Shown: positions 24,555-34,976 of the stretch, piece by piece
How the letters are laid out: the number at the start of each line of letters is the position of its first letter
How positions within the stretch are numbered: the first letter of the stretch is position 1
Assembly: GCA_022730295.1 (NCBI GenBank)
Contig: DZCM01000006.1
Span: forward strand, 1-53,900
DNA length: 53,900 bases
Source: Rhodanobacter sp.
GTDB lineage: Bacteria > Pseudomonadota > Gammaproteobacteria > Xanthomonadales > Rhodanobacteraceae
Direction: 5' to 3'
The notes under the pieces: model-generated
The model's database searches: none
What the model saw: the letters and a program-made list of their open reading frames with translations, nothing else
What the model was told of the DNA's origin: nothing
Translations under genes and position numbers: made by a program

Positions 24555-25784
24555 TCAAGTCGGGGATTGGGTGTCAGCGGTGCCTGTTTGGCCCGCAGTG
24601 CGTTGCTGGAACATTCGATTCATCACGAAATCAGCAGTGATTTTCTCGCCGGTCAAGAACATCGCCGCGAGTTCGCCGCCAAGAATCTGCGGCGCGATCA
24701 CGACATCGGGCTGGACCAGTTGCATGCGGCTCAGATGATGGGCATCGTTGACCGCGCCGACCGTGCGCGCCGTGCCCGCGAGTGCGCGGACCGCCAGCAC
24801 CACGAACGCGTTTTCCGAATCGTCGGGCAACATCGCCAGCACCGCCTGGGCCTTGTCGGCGCCAGCGCGCCGCAGGACGTCGGCGTCGCCGGGGTCACCG
24901 ATCACGTTGTCCACCTCGTCCGGTACGCCGGATTCCGGCTCGACGCGCATCAGCAAGGTGACGGGATGGCCGCGACGACGCAGCTCGTGCAGGGTATTGA
25001 TGGCGAGCGGCGTGTTGCCGATCACGACGAAGTGATTTTCGCGTTGCATGCGGTGGCCCTTGCGGTTGACGATGCGTTGCAGGCTGCGGGTGACCAGTGG
25101 CGCGATCACCGCGGTCAGCGAGGTGGCGAATACCGCGACGCCGAGCACGATGATCGAGACCGCGAACAGTTTGGCTTCGGGGGTTTGTGGAACGATGTCG
25201 CCGTAGCCTACGGTACTCATCGTGACCAGCGCGTAATAGAACGCGGTGACGAGATCGGTCACCTGCGGCTTGAAGTCGGCGCCGAGGTAGAACGTGCCGA
25301 AGGTGGCATACACCATCAACATCACCACCGAGGTCAGCGCGAACAGGGTGCTGGCGGTGACACTGGTGCGGTCGAACCGGCGCCATGCGAACAGCAGCAG
25401 GGCCAGCATCAGAACGAAATAGCCGAGCAGCAGGTGCGCGTGCGCGTGGCGCCCGAACATCAGGCTCACGGCCGCGGTGGCCGCCAGCAGCAGGGCCATC
25501 GTCCAGGCCAGCCGCGATCGGAACAGCAGGCCGAGCGCCATGATCAGCATGCCCACGCCAATCAGTAGCGGCGGCAGCAGGGATGGGCTCAGGGCATGGC
25601 CACCGGCCAGCAGTTGGTCAAGGATGATTCGCCAGTGACGCCCGAGATCGCTCTGCAACAGCCAGAACCCGCCAAGGCCGAGCAGGATTGCCAGCGGCAC
25701 GTGTGGAAACCAGTGGCGCCCGCCGATGCGTTGGTGCAGCCGCTGGATGCGCTGGCGCAGGAATGTGTTGGGGCTGGGCAGCAT
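24555..25784 (-). CDS. kch: Kch-type voltage-gated potassium channel
   Basis: A 409-residue protein with about six membrane helices, the selectivity filter MSTVGYGDIVP (near residue 185) and a C-terminal RCK/TrkA-N domain. The nucleotide loop is GNTPLA rather than GxGxxG, as in E. coli Kch (GHSILA), and GDPGDADVLRRAG, AQAVLAMLPDDSENAFVVL and ILGGELAAMFLTGE follow the Kch pattern. It conducts potassium across the inner membrane. The start at 25784 was chosen because upstream residues (to 25913) are not membrane-like and overlap the divergent MBL gene region. Confidence 0.88.
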   Translation of the reverse strand: MLPSPNTFLRQRIQRLHQRIGGRHWFPHVPLAILLGLGGFWLLQSDLGRHWRIILDQLLAGGHALSPSLLPPLLIGVGMLIMALGLLFRSRLAWTMALLLAATAAVSLMFGRHAHAHLLLGYFVLMLALLLFAWRRFDRTSVTASTLFALTSVVMLMVYATFGTFYLGADFKPQVTDLVTAFYYALVTMSTVGYGDIVPQTPEAKLFAVSIIVLGVAVFATSLTAVIAPLVTRSLQRIVNRKGHRMQRENHFVVIGNTPLAINTLHELRRRGHPVTLLMRVEPESGVPDEVDNVIGDPGDADVLRRAGADKAQAVLAMLPDDSENAFVVLAVRALAGTARTVGAVNDAHHLSRMQLVQPDVVIAPQILGGELAAMFLTGEKITADFVMNRMFQQRTAGQTGTADTQSPT

Positions 25785-25888
25785 GGGCAAGCCGATGGTG
25801 GCGACGAGCGTAAGCGGCACACCATAGCAAGCGCGGCGCGGCGCGGCCAATCCGCGATGGCGTGCTGTGCATGCCGTATCATCCGGCG

Positions 25889-26896
25889 ATGCACGATTCC
25901 CACGCCTTGGCATTGCTGGATGCCGCCCACGGTATTCACGTCATCGACACCGGCTTCCAGCGGCCGAACTTCGATGCCGCGTATTTGATCGTCGAAAATG
26001 GCCGCGCCGCTTTCGTCGATTGCGGCACCAGGCATTCGCTGCCGCGCATGCTCGCCGTCCTTGCAGCGGCGGGCTTGACAGTCGGATGCGTCGACTGGTT
26101 GATCCTCACCCACGTCCATCTTGACCATGCCGGCGGCGCCGGCGCGTTGATGGCGCGCCTGCCCAACGCAAAGCTCGTCGTGCATCCGCGCGGTGCGCGG
26201 CACATGCTCGATCCGTCGCTGCTGTGGGCCGGCGCCAGCGCGGTATACGGCGAGGAAGAAATGCGGCGCAGCTACGGTGAGCTGGTGCCGGTGCCTGCGG
26301 AACGAGTGGTCGAGGCACCCGATGGGTTTGCGCTCAAATTGGCGGGGCGCACATTGCGTTGCCTCGACACGCCCGGCCACGCGAAGCACCACAACGCCAT
26401 TCTTGATGAGCGCAGCGGTTGTGTGTTCAGTGGCGATACCTTTGGGTTGTCGTACCGTGAATTCGATACGGCGAGCGGGGCGTTCATCATTCCGACCACC
26501 TCGCCGGTGCAGTTTGATCCCGGTGCGCTGCATGCCTCCATCCGGCGGCTGGTGGCGCTGGATCCGTCCGCCATCCATCTCACGCATTACGGCCCGGTTG
26601 CGGATGTGCGTCGCCTCGGGGATGACTTGCACACCACCATCGACGCGATGGTGGCGTTGGCGCATCGGCATGCCGGCGACACATACCGCCACGCCGCGCT
26701 GGCCGCAGCGATCGCGCAATTGTACGTCGAACGCGTGTGCGCGCATGGCTGCGCGCTGCCCGTGGAGAAGATCCGGGAATTGCTCGCGATTGACATCGAG
26801 CTCAACGCGCAGGGACTGGAAGTGTGGCTGGACCGGCAGGCGCGGCCGGCTGACCCGGTGGCACGTCGCCGCGCGAACCGGTTGCGGAGCCTGTGA
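25889..26896 (+). CDS. MBL-fold metallohydrolase (class not assigned)
   Basis: A 335-residue protein with the metallo-beta-lactamase signature LTHVHLDHAGGAGALM and further ligands in CLDTPGHAKHHNAI, CVFSGDTFGL and HLTHYGPVADV. The C-terminal helical region (from about 240) suggests the glyoxalase-II-like or flavo-di-iron-type hydrolase subfamily, but no known substrate signature is present. ATG 25889 was preferred over one 27 bases upstream. The stop overlaps the GTG start of the NDH-2 gene by four bases (GTGA), so the two are translated together. Confidence 0.8.
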   Translation: MHDSHALALLDAAHGIHVIDTGFQRPNFDAAYLIVENGRAAFVDCGTRHSLPRMLAVLAAAGLTVGCVDWLILTHVHLDHAGGAGALMARLPNAKLVVHPRGARHMLDPSLLWAGASAVYGEEEMRRSYGELVPVPAERVVEAPDGFALKLAGRTLRCLDTPGHAKHHNAILDERSGCVFSGDTFGLSYREFDTASGAFIIPTTSPVQFDPGALHASIRRLVALDPSAIHLTHYGPVADVRRLGDDLHTTIDAMVALAHRHAGDTYRHAALAAAIAQLYVERVCAHGCALPVEKIRELLAIDIELNAQGLEVWLDRQARPADPVARRRANRLRSL

Positions 26897-28176
26897 TACG
26901 CCATAATGCCTGCATGCACGATCCTGGCGCGGCACTGCCGCACGTAGTCATTCTGGGTGGCGGGTTCGGTGGCCTGTGGGCGACCCGCGCGCTGTCGCGC
27001 GCGTCCGTCCGCGTGACCCTGGTCGACTGCGCCAATCACCACCTGTTCCAGCCGCTGCTGTACCAGGTTGCCGCGGCCAGCCTGTCTGGCCCGGATATTT
27101 CCGCGCCGCTGCGGCACGTCGTGCGCAAGCAGCGCAACGTCACTGTGTGGATGGAAGCGGTTTCGTCGATCGATGTTGGCGCGCGGCGCGTGCTCACCGA
27201 CACGCAGGGCATCGACTACGACTATCTGATCGTCGCGACCGGTTCCACGCACGCCTATTTTGGCAACGATGGCTGGGAGCCCTTCGCGCCGGGCCTCAAG
27301 ACCATGGATGACGCCTTGGCGATCCGGCGCCGCATCCTGTTCGCGTTCGAAGCCGCCGAGCGCGAGCCCGATCCGCTGCGGCGCTCGGAGTGGCTGTCGT
27401 TCGTAATCGTCGGTGCGGGACCCACCGGCGTGGAACTGGCGGGTACTTTGGCCGAAATGGCGCACGACACCTTGCCGCGTGAATTCCGGCGTGCGCGTCC
27501 GCGCGATGCGTCGATCCACCTGGTGGAGGCTGGGTCGCGGGTGCTGACCGCGATGCCCGATGCATTGTCTACGGTGGCCCGCCGCAAGCTGGAGCGTATG
27601 CACGTGCAGGTGCACTGCAATACACGCGTCACGGACATCGATGCGACGGGCGTGCAGGTGGGCGATGCGCGCATCGCCGCGCGCACGGTGTTGTGGGCCG
27701 CCGGAGTGGCGGCGTCACCGCTCGGTGCGCAACTGGGTGCGCAATGCGACCGCGCAGGCCGCGTGCATGTTGCGCCGGATCTTTCGCTGCCTGGACATCC
27801 CGAAGTACTGGTGATCGGCGATCTTGCGCACGTCGAACAAGATGGCAAGCAGGTACCGGGCATGGCGCCTGCGGCCAAGCAAATGGGTGCGCATGCTGGC
27901 AAGGTGATACGTGCGCGCATCGCCGCTCGCGCGCCGCCGCCGTTCCGCTACCGCGACTTCGGCAGCCTCGCCAGTATCAGCCGGTCGTCCGCGGTGGTCG
28001 CCGTTCGCGGTTGGCGTATTTCAGGTGTCGCCGGCTGGTTGTTCTGGTTGTTCGTACACATTTTCTTCCTGATCAGCTTTCGCAACCGGCTCGCCGTGAT
28101 GTTGAATTGGGGCTGGTCGTACCTGACCGGGCAGCGTTCCGCGCGCATCATCGTCGGCCGCGACGAGCGCAAATGA
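26893..28176 (+). CDS. ndh: Type II NADH:quinone oxidoreductase
   Basis: A 427-residue flavoprotein that oxidises NADH and reduces quinone on the cytoplasmic face without pumping protons. It has two Rossmann motifs (VILGGGFGGLWATRAL, FAD; IVGAGPTGVELAG, NADH), the Y-L-I-V-A-T-G-S segment, the second FAD motif VLVIGDLA, and a C-terminal hydrophobic membrane anchor (GWLFWLFVHIFFLIS). The GTG at 26893 overlaps the MBL stop and has GGAG five bases before it; ATG 26914 is an alternative. It is convergent with the His-rich protein 31 bases downstream. Confidence 0.92.
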   Translation: MIRHNACMHDPGAALPHVVILGGGFGGLWATRALSRASVRVTLVDCANHHLFQPLLYQVAAASLSGPDISAPLRHVVRKQRNVTVWMEAVSSIDVGARRVLTDTQGIDYDYLIVATGSTHAYFGNDGWEPFAPGLKTMDDALAIRRRILFAFEAAEREPDPLRRSEWLSFVIVGAGPTGVELAGTLAEMAHDTLPREFRRARPRDASIHLVEAGSRVLTAMPDALSTVARRKLERMHVQVHCNTRVTDIDATGVQVGDARIAARTVLWAAGVAASPLGAQLGAQCDRAGRVHVAPDLSLPGHPEVLVIGDLAHVEQDGKQVPGMAPAAKQMGAHAGKVIRARIAARAPPPFRYRDFGSLASISRSSAVVAVRGWRISGVAGWLFWLFVHIFFLISFRNRLAVMLNWGWSYLTGQRSARIIVGRDERK

Positions 28177-28207
28177 GGCGCGCGTCGTTCGCGCGGCATC
28201 GCTTGGT

Positions 28208-28678
28208 TCAGTGACCGTGCTGCTCGTTGCCGTGGCCGTTGCCATGCTTTTCGTGGTGGCCCTTTCCATGGCGGCTCTTTTCGTGGTGGCCGTTTCCCTG
28301 GCTGTTGCCGTGCGCTTGGCTGTGGTCGTTGCCCCACCAACGCCGCTGGCGGCCGCCGTAACGCCGCACGACATCGTCGTTGCGCAGATACGGCCGATCG
28401 ACGTCGAGGTCGATGTTCACGCCTCCAACGCGCACATAGGCATGCAGCGCCAGCGGCAGGCTGACGCCCGCCTGCCAACCCGCACCGCCCAGCCAGAACC
28501 ACATGCGAGACGCAGGCTCGTAGTAGACCTCGGCCGACGGGTAGTACACGTAGCTGTGCTTGGCGCGCCAGCCGTGTGCAGGCGCCCACGGCGGCGGATC
28601 GGCCATCGCGGCCGGAGTGACGAAGCCCGCGCTGGCGAGGCCCAGCGCAATCAGTGCGGCGATGTGAACCAATTTCAT
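28208..28678 (-). CDS. Exported His-rich hypothetical protein
   Basis: A 156-residue protein with a Sec signal peptide (MKLVHIAALIALGLASAGF, cleavage near AMA-D) preceded by GGGAG. The mature part has an aromatic/Tyr-Trp-rich domain (PPPWAPAHGWRAKHSYVYYP, then MWFWLGGAGWQAGVSLP) and a tail from about residue 112 with 11 His in 46 residues, plus Gly, Asn and Lys. The tail is encoded by two 30-bp tandem DNA units (28247 and 28277). The tail could bind metal. I do not recognise a family. It follows the ndh gene in convergent orientation. Confidence 0.7.
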   Translation of the reverse strand: MKLVHIAALIALGLASAGFVTPAAMADPPPWAPAHGWRAKHSYVYYPSAEVYYEPASRMWFWLGGAGWQAGVSLPLALHAYVRVGGVNIDLDVDRPYLRNDDVVRRYGGRQRRWWGNDHSQAHGNSQGNGHHEKSRHGKGHHEKHGNGHGNEQHGH

Positions 28679-28754
28679 CGGTTGTCTCCCGGGGTGACGT
28701 TGTTCAGCAGTATCACACTGCATGTGCATGCAAACCGAATGACGCGCCCAGCCA

Positions 28755-30083
28755 TCACGGCCCGTTCAGCCAGTGGGGGCGCAACCAGCGCGGACATCCA
28801 CCGCCCGCAGCGAAGATCGCCATGCCGCGCTCGCTGACCCACGCATCCGCGACCGCGATCAATTCATCGTCCGCGTAGATCAAGGGACAACGTTCGCGTA
28901 CCCACGGCGGCACGCGCGCCTGCTGAAACAAGTCGCGCAACTCACGCATGTGCGGATCACCCGCAGGCTTGATGCGTTCACCGCCTCGGCGCAGGCGCAC
29001 CTCGAGCGGTGGACTGAAGCGGGCGTCCGCGTCGACGGGCGCAACGTTGAGCGTCCCGCAGTCCATGGGCAACGCGAGTGGCGCACCATCCCACGCGGCT
29101 TGCCAGTGCGCCGGTGGCGGTGCCAGCGGCGGTGTGGCGTGCAGGCGGCCGTTCCAGATGCGCACCTCGGCGCCCGGCCACGCGACGCAGGGCCGGGCGT
29201 CTTCCACGGCATGGGCGGCCTGATGCTGCAATTCGTGGCACTGTGCATCATTGGGAATCGGCAGGCTTCGCTCGCGCAGCCACTGATGCAATACCGGGGT
29301 ACACAACGCTTCAGGCAACGCCAACCACGCATCCACGTCGAGGGTGGCCTGGTCGCGCCGGATGGATCCCAGCGCGGCGTCGGCTTCACGCGCGAGGTAG
29401 CCGGCGGCGGCGCGGCACAGTTGCGCGCTGTGCAGGATGGATGCCTTTGCGTGCGGCCAGTATTTTTCGATGCGCGGCAGGATGTCGTTGCGCATGATGT
29501 TGCGGGTGAAACGCGGATCGTCGTTGGCGGGATCATCAATGACGGTCAACGCTTGTGCCGCGATGTAGTCGCGCAGGGCCGTGCGCGGAACGTTCAGCAA
29601 CGGGCGCCACAGGAAACCTCGCGCGAACGGCCGCAGCGCAAGCATTCCGCCCAGCCCTTCTGGTCCGGCGCCGCGCAGCAACTTCAGCAGGATGGTTTCT
29701 GTCTGATCGTCGCGGTGGTGGCCCAGTGCCATCCATTCGCCATCGCGCAGCACGTCGGCAAAAACCGCTCGCCGCGCGCGGCGTGCCGCCGCTTCGATGC
29801 CTTCGCCAAGTGTGTCGTCGACGCGAACACGGGCGACCCGCAGCGGCACGTCGAGCGCTTCGCAAAACCGGCGGCAGTGATCGGCCCAGCGCCCGCTGTT
29901 CGCGTGCAGGCCGTGGTCGACGTGCACGGCATGCAAGCCGCGTGCGCGCGCTTCGGGCACCTGTGCCAAGGCGTGCAACAGCGCGCTGGAATCCGGACCG
30001 CCGCTGTAGGCGACGCAGATTGCCGGCGCGGCGTTGCGCAATTCGTGTCTGAGATGGTCGACGAGATTCAAGCGGATCTCCAC
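28755..30083 (-). CDS. tilS: tRNA(Ile)-lysidine synthase
   Basis: TilS attaches lysine to C34 of tRNA-Ile(CAU), converting the codon specificity from AUG to AUA. The PP-loop SGGPDSSALLHAL is at the N-terminus, with VHVDHGLH and GHHRDDQTETILLKLLRG downstream, followed by GAGPEGLGGM and RPLLNVPRTALRDY. Two C-terminal subdomains for tRNA recognition follow, giving 442 residues, the usual size. It is essential. It lies downstream of accA in the same direction, a common pairing, with 139 bases between. Confidence 0.95.
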   Translation of the reverse strand: MEIRLNLVDHLRHELRNAAPAICVAYSGGPDSSALLHALAQVPEARARGLHAVHVDHGLHANSGRWADHCRRFCEALDVPLRVARVRVDDTLGEGIEAAARRARRAVFADVLRDGEWMALGHHRDDQTETILLKLLRGAGPEGLGGMLALRPFARGFLWRPLLNVPRTALRDYIAAQALTVIDDPANDDPRFTRNIMRNDILPRIEKYWPHAKASILHSAQLCRAAAGYLAREADAALGSIRRDQATLDVDAWLALPEALCTPVLHQWLRERSLPIPNDAQCHELQHQAAHAVEDARPCVAWPGAEVRIWNGRLHATPPLAPPPAHWQAAWDGAPLALPMDCGTLNVAPVDADARFSPPLEVRLRRGGERIKPAGDPHMRELRDLFQQARVPPWVRERCPLIYADDELIAVADAWVSERGMAIFAAGGGCPRWLRPHWLNGP

Positions 30084-30222
30084 CTGTCCCGGCCAAGGAG
30101 TCTATCGCGCTGTCGTGAACGAGCGCTCGGTGCCGGCCTCGGCCGGGTCGGTGAGAAATACTTGCACTTGATCGAGCTCGTCGGCGTTGCCGGTTTCGAA
30201 AGGCACGCCGCCCGCCATGGGC

Positions 30223-31182
30223 TCAGCCTTCCTGGTAGGTGCCGTAGCTGCGCAACCGTTGGTAGCGTTGTTCCAGCAACTGGTCGACCGGCAGGGCGGT
30301 GAGTTCGTCCAACTCGTTCAACAGCACGGCCTTCAGACGGATCGCCATCGAACGCGGATTGCGATGCGCGCCGCCGGTCGGCTCGCGGATGATCTTGTCG
30401 ATCAGGCCGAGTTCCAGCAGGCGCGGTGCGGTCATGCCCATCGCTTCGGCCGCATCGCGTGCGCGCGCGGCATCCTTGTAGAGGATCGACGCGCAACCTT
30501 CCGGTGTGATCACCGAGTAGGTCGAATATTGCAGCATGTTGACGCGGTCGCCGACGCCGATCGCCAGCGCGCCGCCCGAGCCGCCTTCGCCGATCACGGT
30601 GCACACGATCGGTACCTTGAGTTCGGCCATTTCTTCGAGGTTGCGGGCGATGGCTTCACTTTGGCCGCGTTCTTCGGCACCGACTCCGGGGTAGGCGCCG
30701 GGTGTGTCGATGAAGGTGAGGATGGGCAAGTGAAAGCGCTCGGCCAGCTGCATCAGGCGCAGCGCCTTGCGGTAGCCTTCCGGGCGCGGCATGCCGAAGT
30801 TGCGCCGCACCTTGGATTTGATGTCGCGGCCCTTCTGGTGGCCGATCACCACCACGGGCCGCCCGACAATCCGCGCCAGCCCGCCCACGATCGCGGCGTC
30901 GTCGGCGTACATGCGGTCGCCGGCGAGCTCGTGGAACTCGTCGCACATCACCGCGATGTAGTCCGTGGTGTACGGGCGGCCTGGATGCCGCGAAAGTTGC
31001 GATACCTGCCACGAAGAAAGGTTGCGGAAGATTTCGGCGGTTTTCACCCGCAGTTTGGAACGCAGTTTGCCAACCTCGGCATCAACGTCGAGCGCGTTGT
31101 CGTGGCCCGCGGCGGTCAGCTCGCGAAGTTTGTCTTCCAGCTCGGCGATCGGCTGTTCAAAATCGAGGAAGTTCGGATTCAT
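30223..31182 (-). CDS. accA: Acetyl-CoA carboxylase carboxyltransferase subunit alpha
   Basis: AccA with AccD transfers CO2 from carboxybiotin to acetyl-CoA, the first committed step of fatty acid synthesis. The 319-residue chain shows family signatures [15 protein letters not shown] at the N-terminus, [33 protein letters not shown] and [19 protein letters not shown]. The ATG at 31182 was chosen for the standard N-terminus; the frame extends to 31389 but into dnaE. A TATAAT box lies about 29 bases upstream. Follows dnaE, the standard dnaE-accA order. Confidence 0.96.
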   Translation of the reverse strand: MNPNFLDFEQPIAELEDKLRELTAAGHDNALDVDAEVGKLRSKLRVKTAEIFRNLSSWQVSQLSRHPGRPYTTDYIAVMCDEFHELAGDRMYADDAAIVGGLARIVGRPVVVIGHQKGRDIKSKVRRNFGMPRPEGYRKALRLMQLAERFHLPILTFIDTPGAYPGVGAEERGQSEAIARNLEEMAELKVPIVCTVIGEGGSGGALAIGVGDRVNMLQYSTYSVITPEGCASILYKDAARARDAAEAMGMTAPRLLELGLIDKIIREPTGGAHRNPRSMAIRLKAVLLNELDELTALPVDQLLEQRYQRLRSYGTYQEG

Positions 31183-31210
31183 TGCCTGCATCAGGCTGGA
31201 CAAAGCCGCG

Positions 31211-31216
31211 ATTATA
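31211..31216 (-). promoter_or_regulatory. Consensus -10 box before accA
   Basis: A perfect TATAAT (minus strand, 31216-31211) would give a 5' leader of about 22 bases. No convincing -35 is seen at 16-18 bases, so strength is uncertain. It lies in the 100 bases between dnaE and accA. Confidence 0.45.
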
Positions 31217-31282
31217 GCCGCCCGGCATGTGCTGACGGGCTGACCATACCCTTGCGTACAGGAGCGGCGGCGAGATGTGCGC

Positions 31283-34200
31283 TCAGTCAGCGCTGGGTCG
31301 CGCCAGCGAGGCCTGCACGGACTTGATACCCGGTATGTCGTGCAGGGCGCGCAGCAGATCGGTGCTGACGCGCACGCGCCAGTCATCACCTAGACGAATG
31401 TCCGCGCTGCCTGCGGCGTTGTGGTAGCCGGTCAGGAGCAAGGGTGTGCGCCCGCCGCAGTGTCCGGCCAGGGCGTGCTTGAACGTTGTTACGAAGTCGG
31501 CATCGATAGCGTTGATGCCAACCCGCAATATCCTGGCGCCGGCTTCGCACGCGGCATCGAGGGTCCACACGCGGCGCGCACGCAGTTGCAACTCGCCACT
31601 GAAATCGTCGAAGCCCAAGCCGCCTTCGATCACCAGCATTGCGTCGGGTTGCAGCAGCGCGGCGTATTGCGCGAACGCATCGCGGAAGAAGCCGACTTCC
31701 AGCGCGCCGCTCCAGTCTTCGATGCGCACGAACGCAGCCGTGTCGCCACGGCGGCGCATTTTGGTGAGCATGCCGGCTGCGGCCCAGGGCGTCTCCGGGG
31801 CGCGTCGGTAGCGGTTGTCGGCGTCATCGCCGTCGTTCTTGCGTGGCGGTGGCGGTTCGTAATGATCACCGATTTCGCCGAGCGGGCAGGTAGCCAACTG
31901 CGCCAGCACTTCGCGCCACGGATCGGTCGGATGGCCGGAAAGATAGTGTCCGAGCGTCGCGCGCTCACCCGCGAGTTTGCGTTCCAACGACCAATCGGGT
32001 TCGGTTTGCGTCGCGATCGCCAGCGTTGCAACCGGTGCCAGCGCGGCGCCGAACATGTCGTTCTGGCCGGCTTGGCGGTCGCGCAGGCTCTGTTCGGCTG
32101 CCTTCACCGCTTCAGGAAGCTGCGCGGTAAGGGTGGCGCGATTTTCTCCGAGTGAATCGAGCGCGCCGGATTGGATCAGCGCCTCGAACACGCGCTTGTT
32201 CAACTTGCCGGGATCGAGCCGCGCGCAAAAATCGGCGAGGTTCTTGAACGGCCCACCGTTCGTGCGGCTGGCCGCAACGGATTCGCATACCGCGCGCCCC
32301 ACGCCCTTGATCGCGCCGAGGCCGTAGCGGATGCTGCCGCGCGGGCCGGCCTGCGCGGCGTCCGCTTCGTTGTTGGCGGTGAAATGGAAGGCGGATGCAT
32401 TGACGTCGGGCGGCAGCACTGCGACGCCGATCGCGCGCGCGTCGTCGATGAACTGCACCTGCTTGTCGGTGGAGTCCATGTCCGAGGACATCGTCGCCGC
32501 CATGAACTCGGCCGGGTAATGCGTCTTCAGCCAGGCCGTGTGGTAAGCGACCAGCGAATACGCCGCGGCGTGCGACTTGTTGAAGCCATAGCCGGCGAAC
32601 TTCTCCATCTGGTCGAAGATCGCATCGGCCTTTTTCGCATCAACGCCGTTTTGCACTGCGCCGTCGCGGAAAATTTCGCGGTGCTTGGCCATTTCGGCCG
32701 GCACCTTCTTGCCCATCGCACGGCGCAGCAGGTCGGCACCGCCCAGTGAATAGCCGCCGACGATCTGCGCCATCTGCATCACTTGTTCCTGATACACCAT
32801 GATGCCGAAGGTTTCGCGCAACACCGGTTCGATGCGCGGATCGGGATAGACCACCGGCTCGCGGCCGTGCTTGCGCGCGACGTAGTTCGGGATCAACTCC
32901 ATCGGGCCCGGACGGAACAGCGAGTTCAACGCGATCAGGTCTTCGAGGCAGTCCGGCTTGGCATCCTTCAACAGCCGCTGCATGCCGTTGCCTTCGAACT
33001 GGAACACCGCGATGGTGCGCGCCTCGCGGAACATCTGGTAGGTAGGCTCATCGTCGAGGGGCAACTGGGCGAGATCCAGCGCCGCTTCGCCCGTCTGTGC
33101 ACGCCGTGCATTGATCGCCTTGACCGCCCAGTCGAGGATGGTGAGCGTGCGCAGGCCGAGGAAGTCGAATTTCACCAGGCCCACGGCTTCGACGTCGTTC
33201 TTGTCGTACTGGGTGACGACGCCGGTGCCACCCGGCTCGGAATACAGCGGCGCGAAATCGGTAAGCGGGCTGGGCGCGATCACCACGCCGCCGGCGTGTT
33301 TGCCGGCGTTGCGGGCGAGGCCTTCGAGTTTGAGCGCAAGGTCGATCAGCGTGCGCGCCTCGTCGTCTTGCGCGTACAAATCGCAGAATTCCCGAACGAC
33401 GCGATCGGGCTCGTTCTTCGATTTGTCGCTGCATCCCAGCGCATCGCCGAGGGTCAAATCCAGCGGCATCCGTGGAATGAGCTTGGCGATCTTGTCAACC
33501 TGCCCGTAGGGCATGCCGAGCACGCGCCCGCAGTCGCGCAACACGGCCTTGGCTGCCATCGAACCGTAGGTGATGATCTGGCTGACCTGGTCGCGGCCGT
33601 ATTTGTCGGCGACGTAGGCGATCACCTCGTCACGGCGTTCCATGCAGAAGTCGACGTCGAAGTCGGGCATCGACACGCGTTCGGGATTGAGGAAGCGTTC
33701 GAACAGCAGCCCGAAGCGCAGCGGGTCGAGGTCGGTGATCTTCAAACACCACGCCACCACCGAACCCGCGCCGGAACCACGCCCGGGGCCGACGGGAATA
33801 TCCTGTGACTTGGCCCAACGGATGAAGTCCGAGACGATCAGGAAGTAGCCGGCGAAGCCCATCTTGCCGATCACGTCCAGCTCGTTCTCAAGCCGGTTGA
33901 CGTAATCCTCGCGCGTGTGGCCCTCGGCGATGCCTGATGCGGTGAGGCGCTGCTCCAGTCCCTCGCGCGATTGGCTGGTGATCCACGATTCCAGCGTGTG
34001 CTTTTCGGGAACCGGGAAGGCCGGCAGGAAGTACGTGCCGAAGGACAGTTCGAGGTTGCAGCGTTTGGACAGTTCGACCGTGTTTTCGAGCGCTTCGGGA
34101 ATATCCGCGAACAAATCCGCCATTGCTTGCGGTGGTTTCAGCCACTGCTCGGGCGAGTAATCGTGCGGCCGGCGCGAATCGGAAAGTTGGAACCCCTGCT

Positions 34201-34894
34201 GGATGCATACGCGCGCTTCGTGCGCTTCGAAGTCATCGGCATCGAGGAAACGCACGTCATTGCTGGCGACAATGGGAAGGTCGAGGCTTGCCGCAAGTTG
34301 CAAGGCGCCGTGATTGAAGGCTTCCTCGCCGTCGCGCCCGGTGCGGGTCAGTTCGAGGTAAAGGCCGTCGCCAAAGTGCCGTCGTAGTGAATCGAGATTG
34401 GCCTGCGCGTCGTGTTCGCGTCCGGCGCCAAGCAGGCGGCCACAGGCGCTTTCGCGACCAGCGATCGCGAACAGGCCTTCCACCGCAGCGTGCAGCCACT
34501 CGGCCTGCAACTGTGCGCGTCCCGCGTGTTGGCCTTCCAGCCAGCCGCGTGAAACCAGTCGCGACAGGTTGAGATAGCCGACGTGGTCGCGGCAGAGCAG
34601 GGTAAGGCGGGTGGGGCGGGTCGGATCTTCGGGATCGGCCAACCACGCATCGCAACCCACAATCGGCTTGACGCCGGCCTTCTCGCAAGCGCGGTAGAAC
34701 TTGATCTGCGCGAACAGGTTGGAATCATCGGTCAGCGCCAACGCCGGCATGCCCAGTTCCACTGCCCTGCTCACCAGGTTCGCGTGCGTGGCCTTGACCG
34801 GATCGCCGTACTCAGGCTTTGCCGGGATGCGGATCGTCGAATCGCGCAGCGAGTATTCGCTGTGCGTGCGCAGGTGGATGAACTCGATCGGCAT
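31283..34894 (-). CDS. dnaE: DNA polymerase III subunit alpha
   Basis: The replicative polymerase, 1203 residues. It has an N-terminal PHP domain ([17 protein letters not shown]), the C-family palm with catalytic aspartates in [17 protein letters not shown], fingers with [16 protein letters not shown], and [16 protein letters not shown], ending with helix-hairpin-helix and OB-fold regions. Length is normal for DnaE1. The conserved order rnhB-dnaE-accA is kept, with a TlpA-like gene inserted between rnhB and dnaE. A TTGCCGCC/GGCGGCAA hairpin (34925-34947) lies just upstream. Confidence 0.97.
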   Translation of the reverse strand: MPIEFIHLRTHSEYSLRDSTIRIPAKPEYGDPVKATHANLVSRAVELGMPALALTDDSNLFAQIKFYRACEKAGVKPIVGCDAWLADPEDPTRPTRLTLLCRDHVGYLNLSRLVSRGWLEGQHAGRAQLQAEWLHAAVEGLFAIAGRESACGRLLGAGREHDAQANLDSLRRHFGDGLYLELTRTGRDGEEAFNHGALQLAASLDLPIVASNDVRFLDADDFEAHEARVCIQQGFQLSDSRRPHDYSPEQWLKPPQAMADLFADIPEALENTVELSKRCNLELSFGTYFLPAFPVPEKHTLESWITSQSREGLEQRLTASGIAEGHTREDYVNRLENELDVIGKMGFAGYFLIVSDFIRWAKSQDIPVGPGRGSGAGSVVAWCLKITDLDPLRFGLLFERFLNPERVSMPDFDVDFCMERRDEVIAYVADKYGRDQVSQIITYGSMAAKAVLRDCGRVLGMPYGQVDKIAKLIPRMPLDLTLGDALGCSDKSKNEPDRVVREFCDLYAQDDEARTLIDLALKLEGLARNAGKHAGGVVIAPSPLTDFAPLYSEPGGTGVVTQYDKNDVEAVGLVKFDFLGLRTLTILDWAVKAINARRAQTGEAALDLAQLPLDDEPTYQMFREARTIAVFQFEGNGMQRLLKDAKPDCLEDLIALNSLFRPGPMELIPNYVARKHGREPVVYPDPRIEPVLRETFGIMVYQEQVMQMAQIVGGYSLGGADLLRRAMGKKVPAEMAKHREIFRDGAVQNGVDAKKADAIFDQMEKFAGYGFNKSHAAAYSLVAYHTAWLKTHYPAEFMAATMSSDMDSTDKQVQFIDDARAIGVAVLPPDVNASAFHFTANNEADAAQAGPRGSIRYGLGAIKGVGRAVCESVAASRTNGGPFKNLADFCARLDPGKLNKRVFEALIQSGALDSLGENRATLTAQLPEAVKAAEQSLRDRQAGQNDMFGAALAPVATLAIATQTEPDWSLERKLAGERATLGHYLSGHPTDPWREVLAQLATCPLGEIGDHYEPPPPRKNDGDDADNRYRRAPETPWAAAGMLTKMRRRGDTAAFVRIEDWSGALEVGFFRDAFAQYAALLQPDAMLVIEGGLGFDDFSGELQLRARRVWTLDAACEAGARILRVGINAIDADFVTTFKHALAGHCGGRTPLLLTGYHNAAGSADIRLGDDWRVRVSTDLLRALHDIPGIKSVQASLARPSAD

Positions 34895-34924
34895 GGCGGG
34901 CTTCGTGGTATCTGTGCAAGCCTA

Positions 34925-34947
34925 TTGCCGCCCGGCGGGGGCGGCAA
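34925..34947 (-). terminator. 8-bp GC-rich hairpin upstream of dnaE
   Basis: TTGCCGCC and GGCGGCAA pair across seven bases, 31 bases upstream of the dnaE start and 30 bases after the TlpA-like stop. There is no U-tract, so termination is not certain. Confidence 0.3.
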
Positions 34948-34976
34948 GCTTGACAGCGTGCTGCCGCATCGGCGTG

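Noticed and set aside
28773-30302. 509-codon plus-strand open frame antisense to tilS
   Set aside because: tilS has intact PP-loop and domains; the antisense product has no motif.
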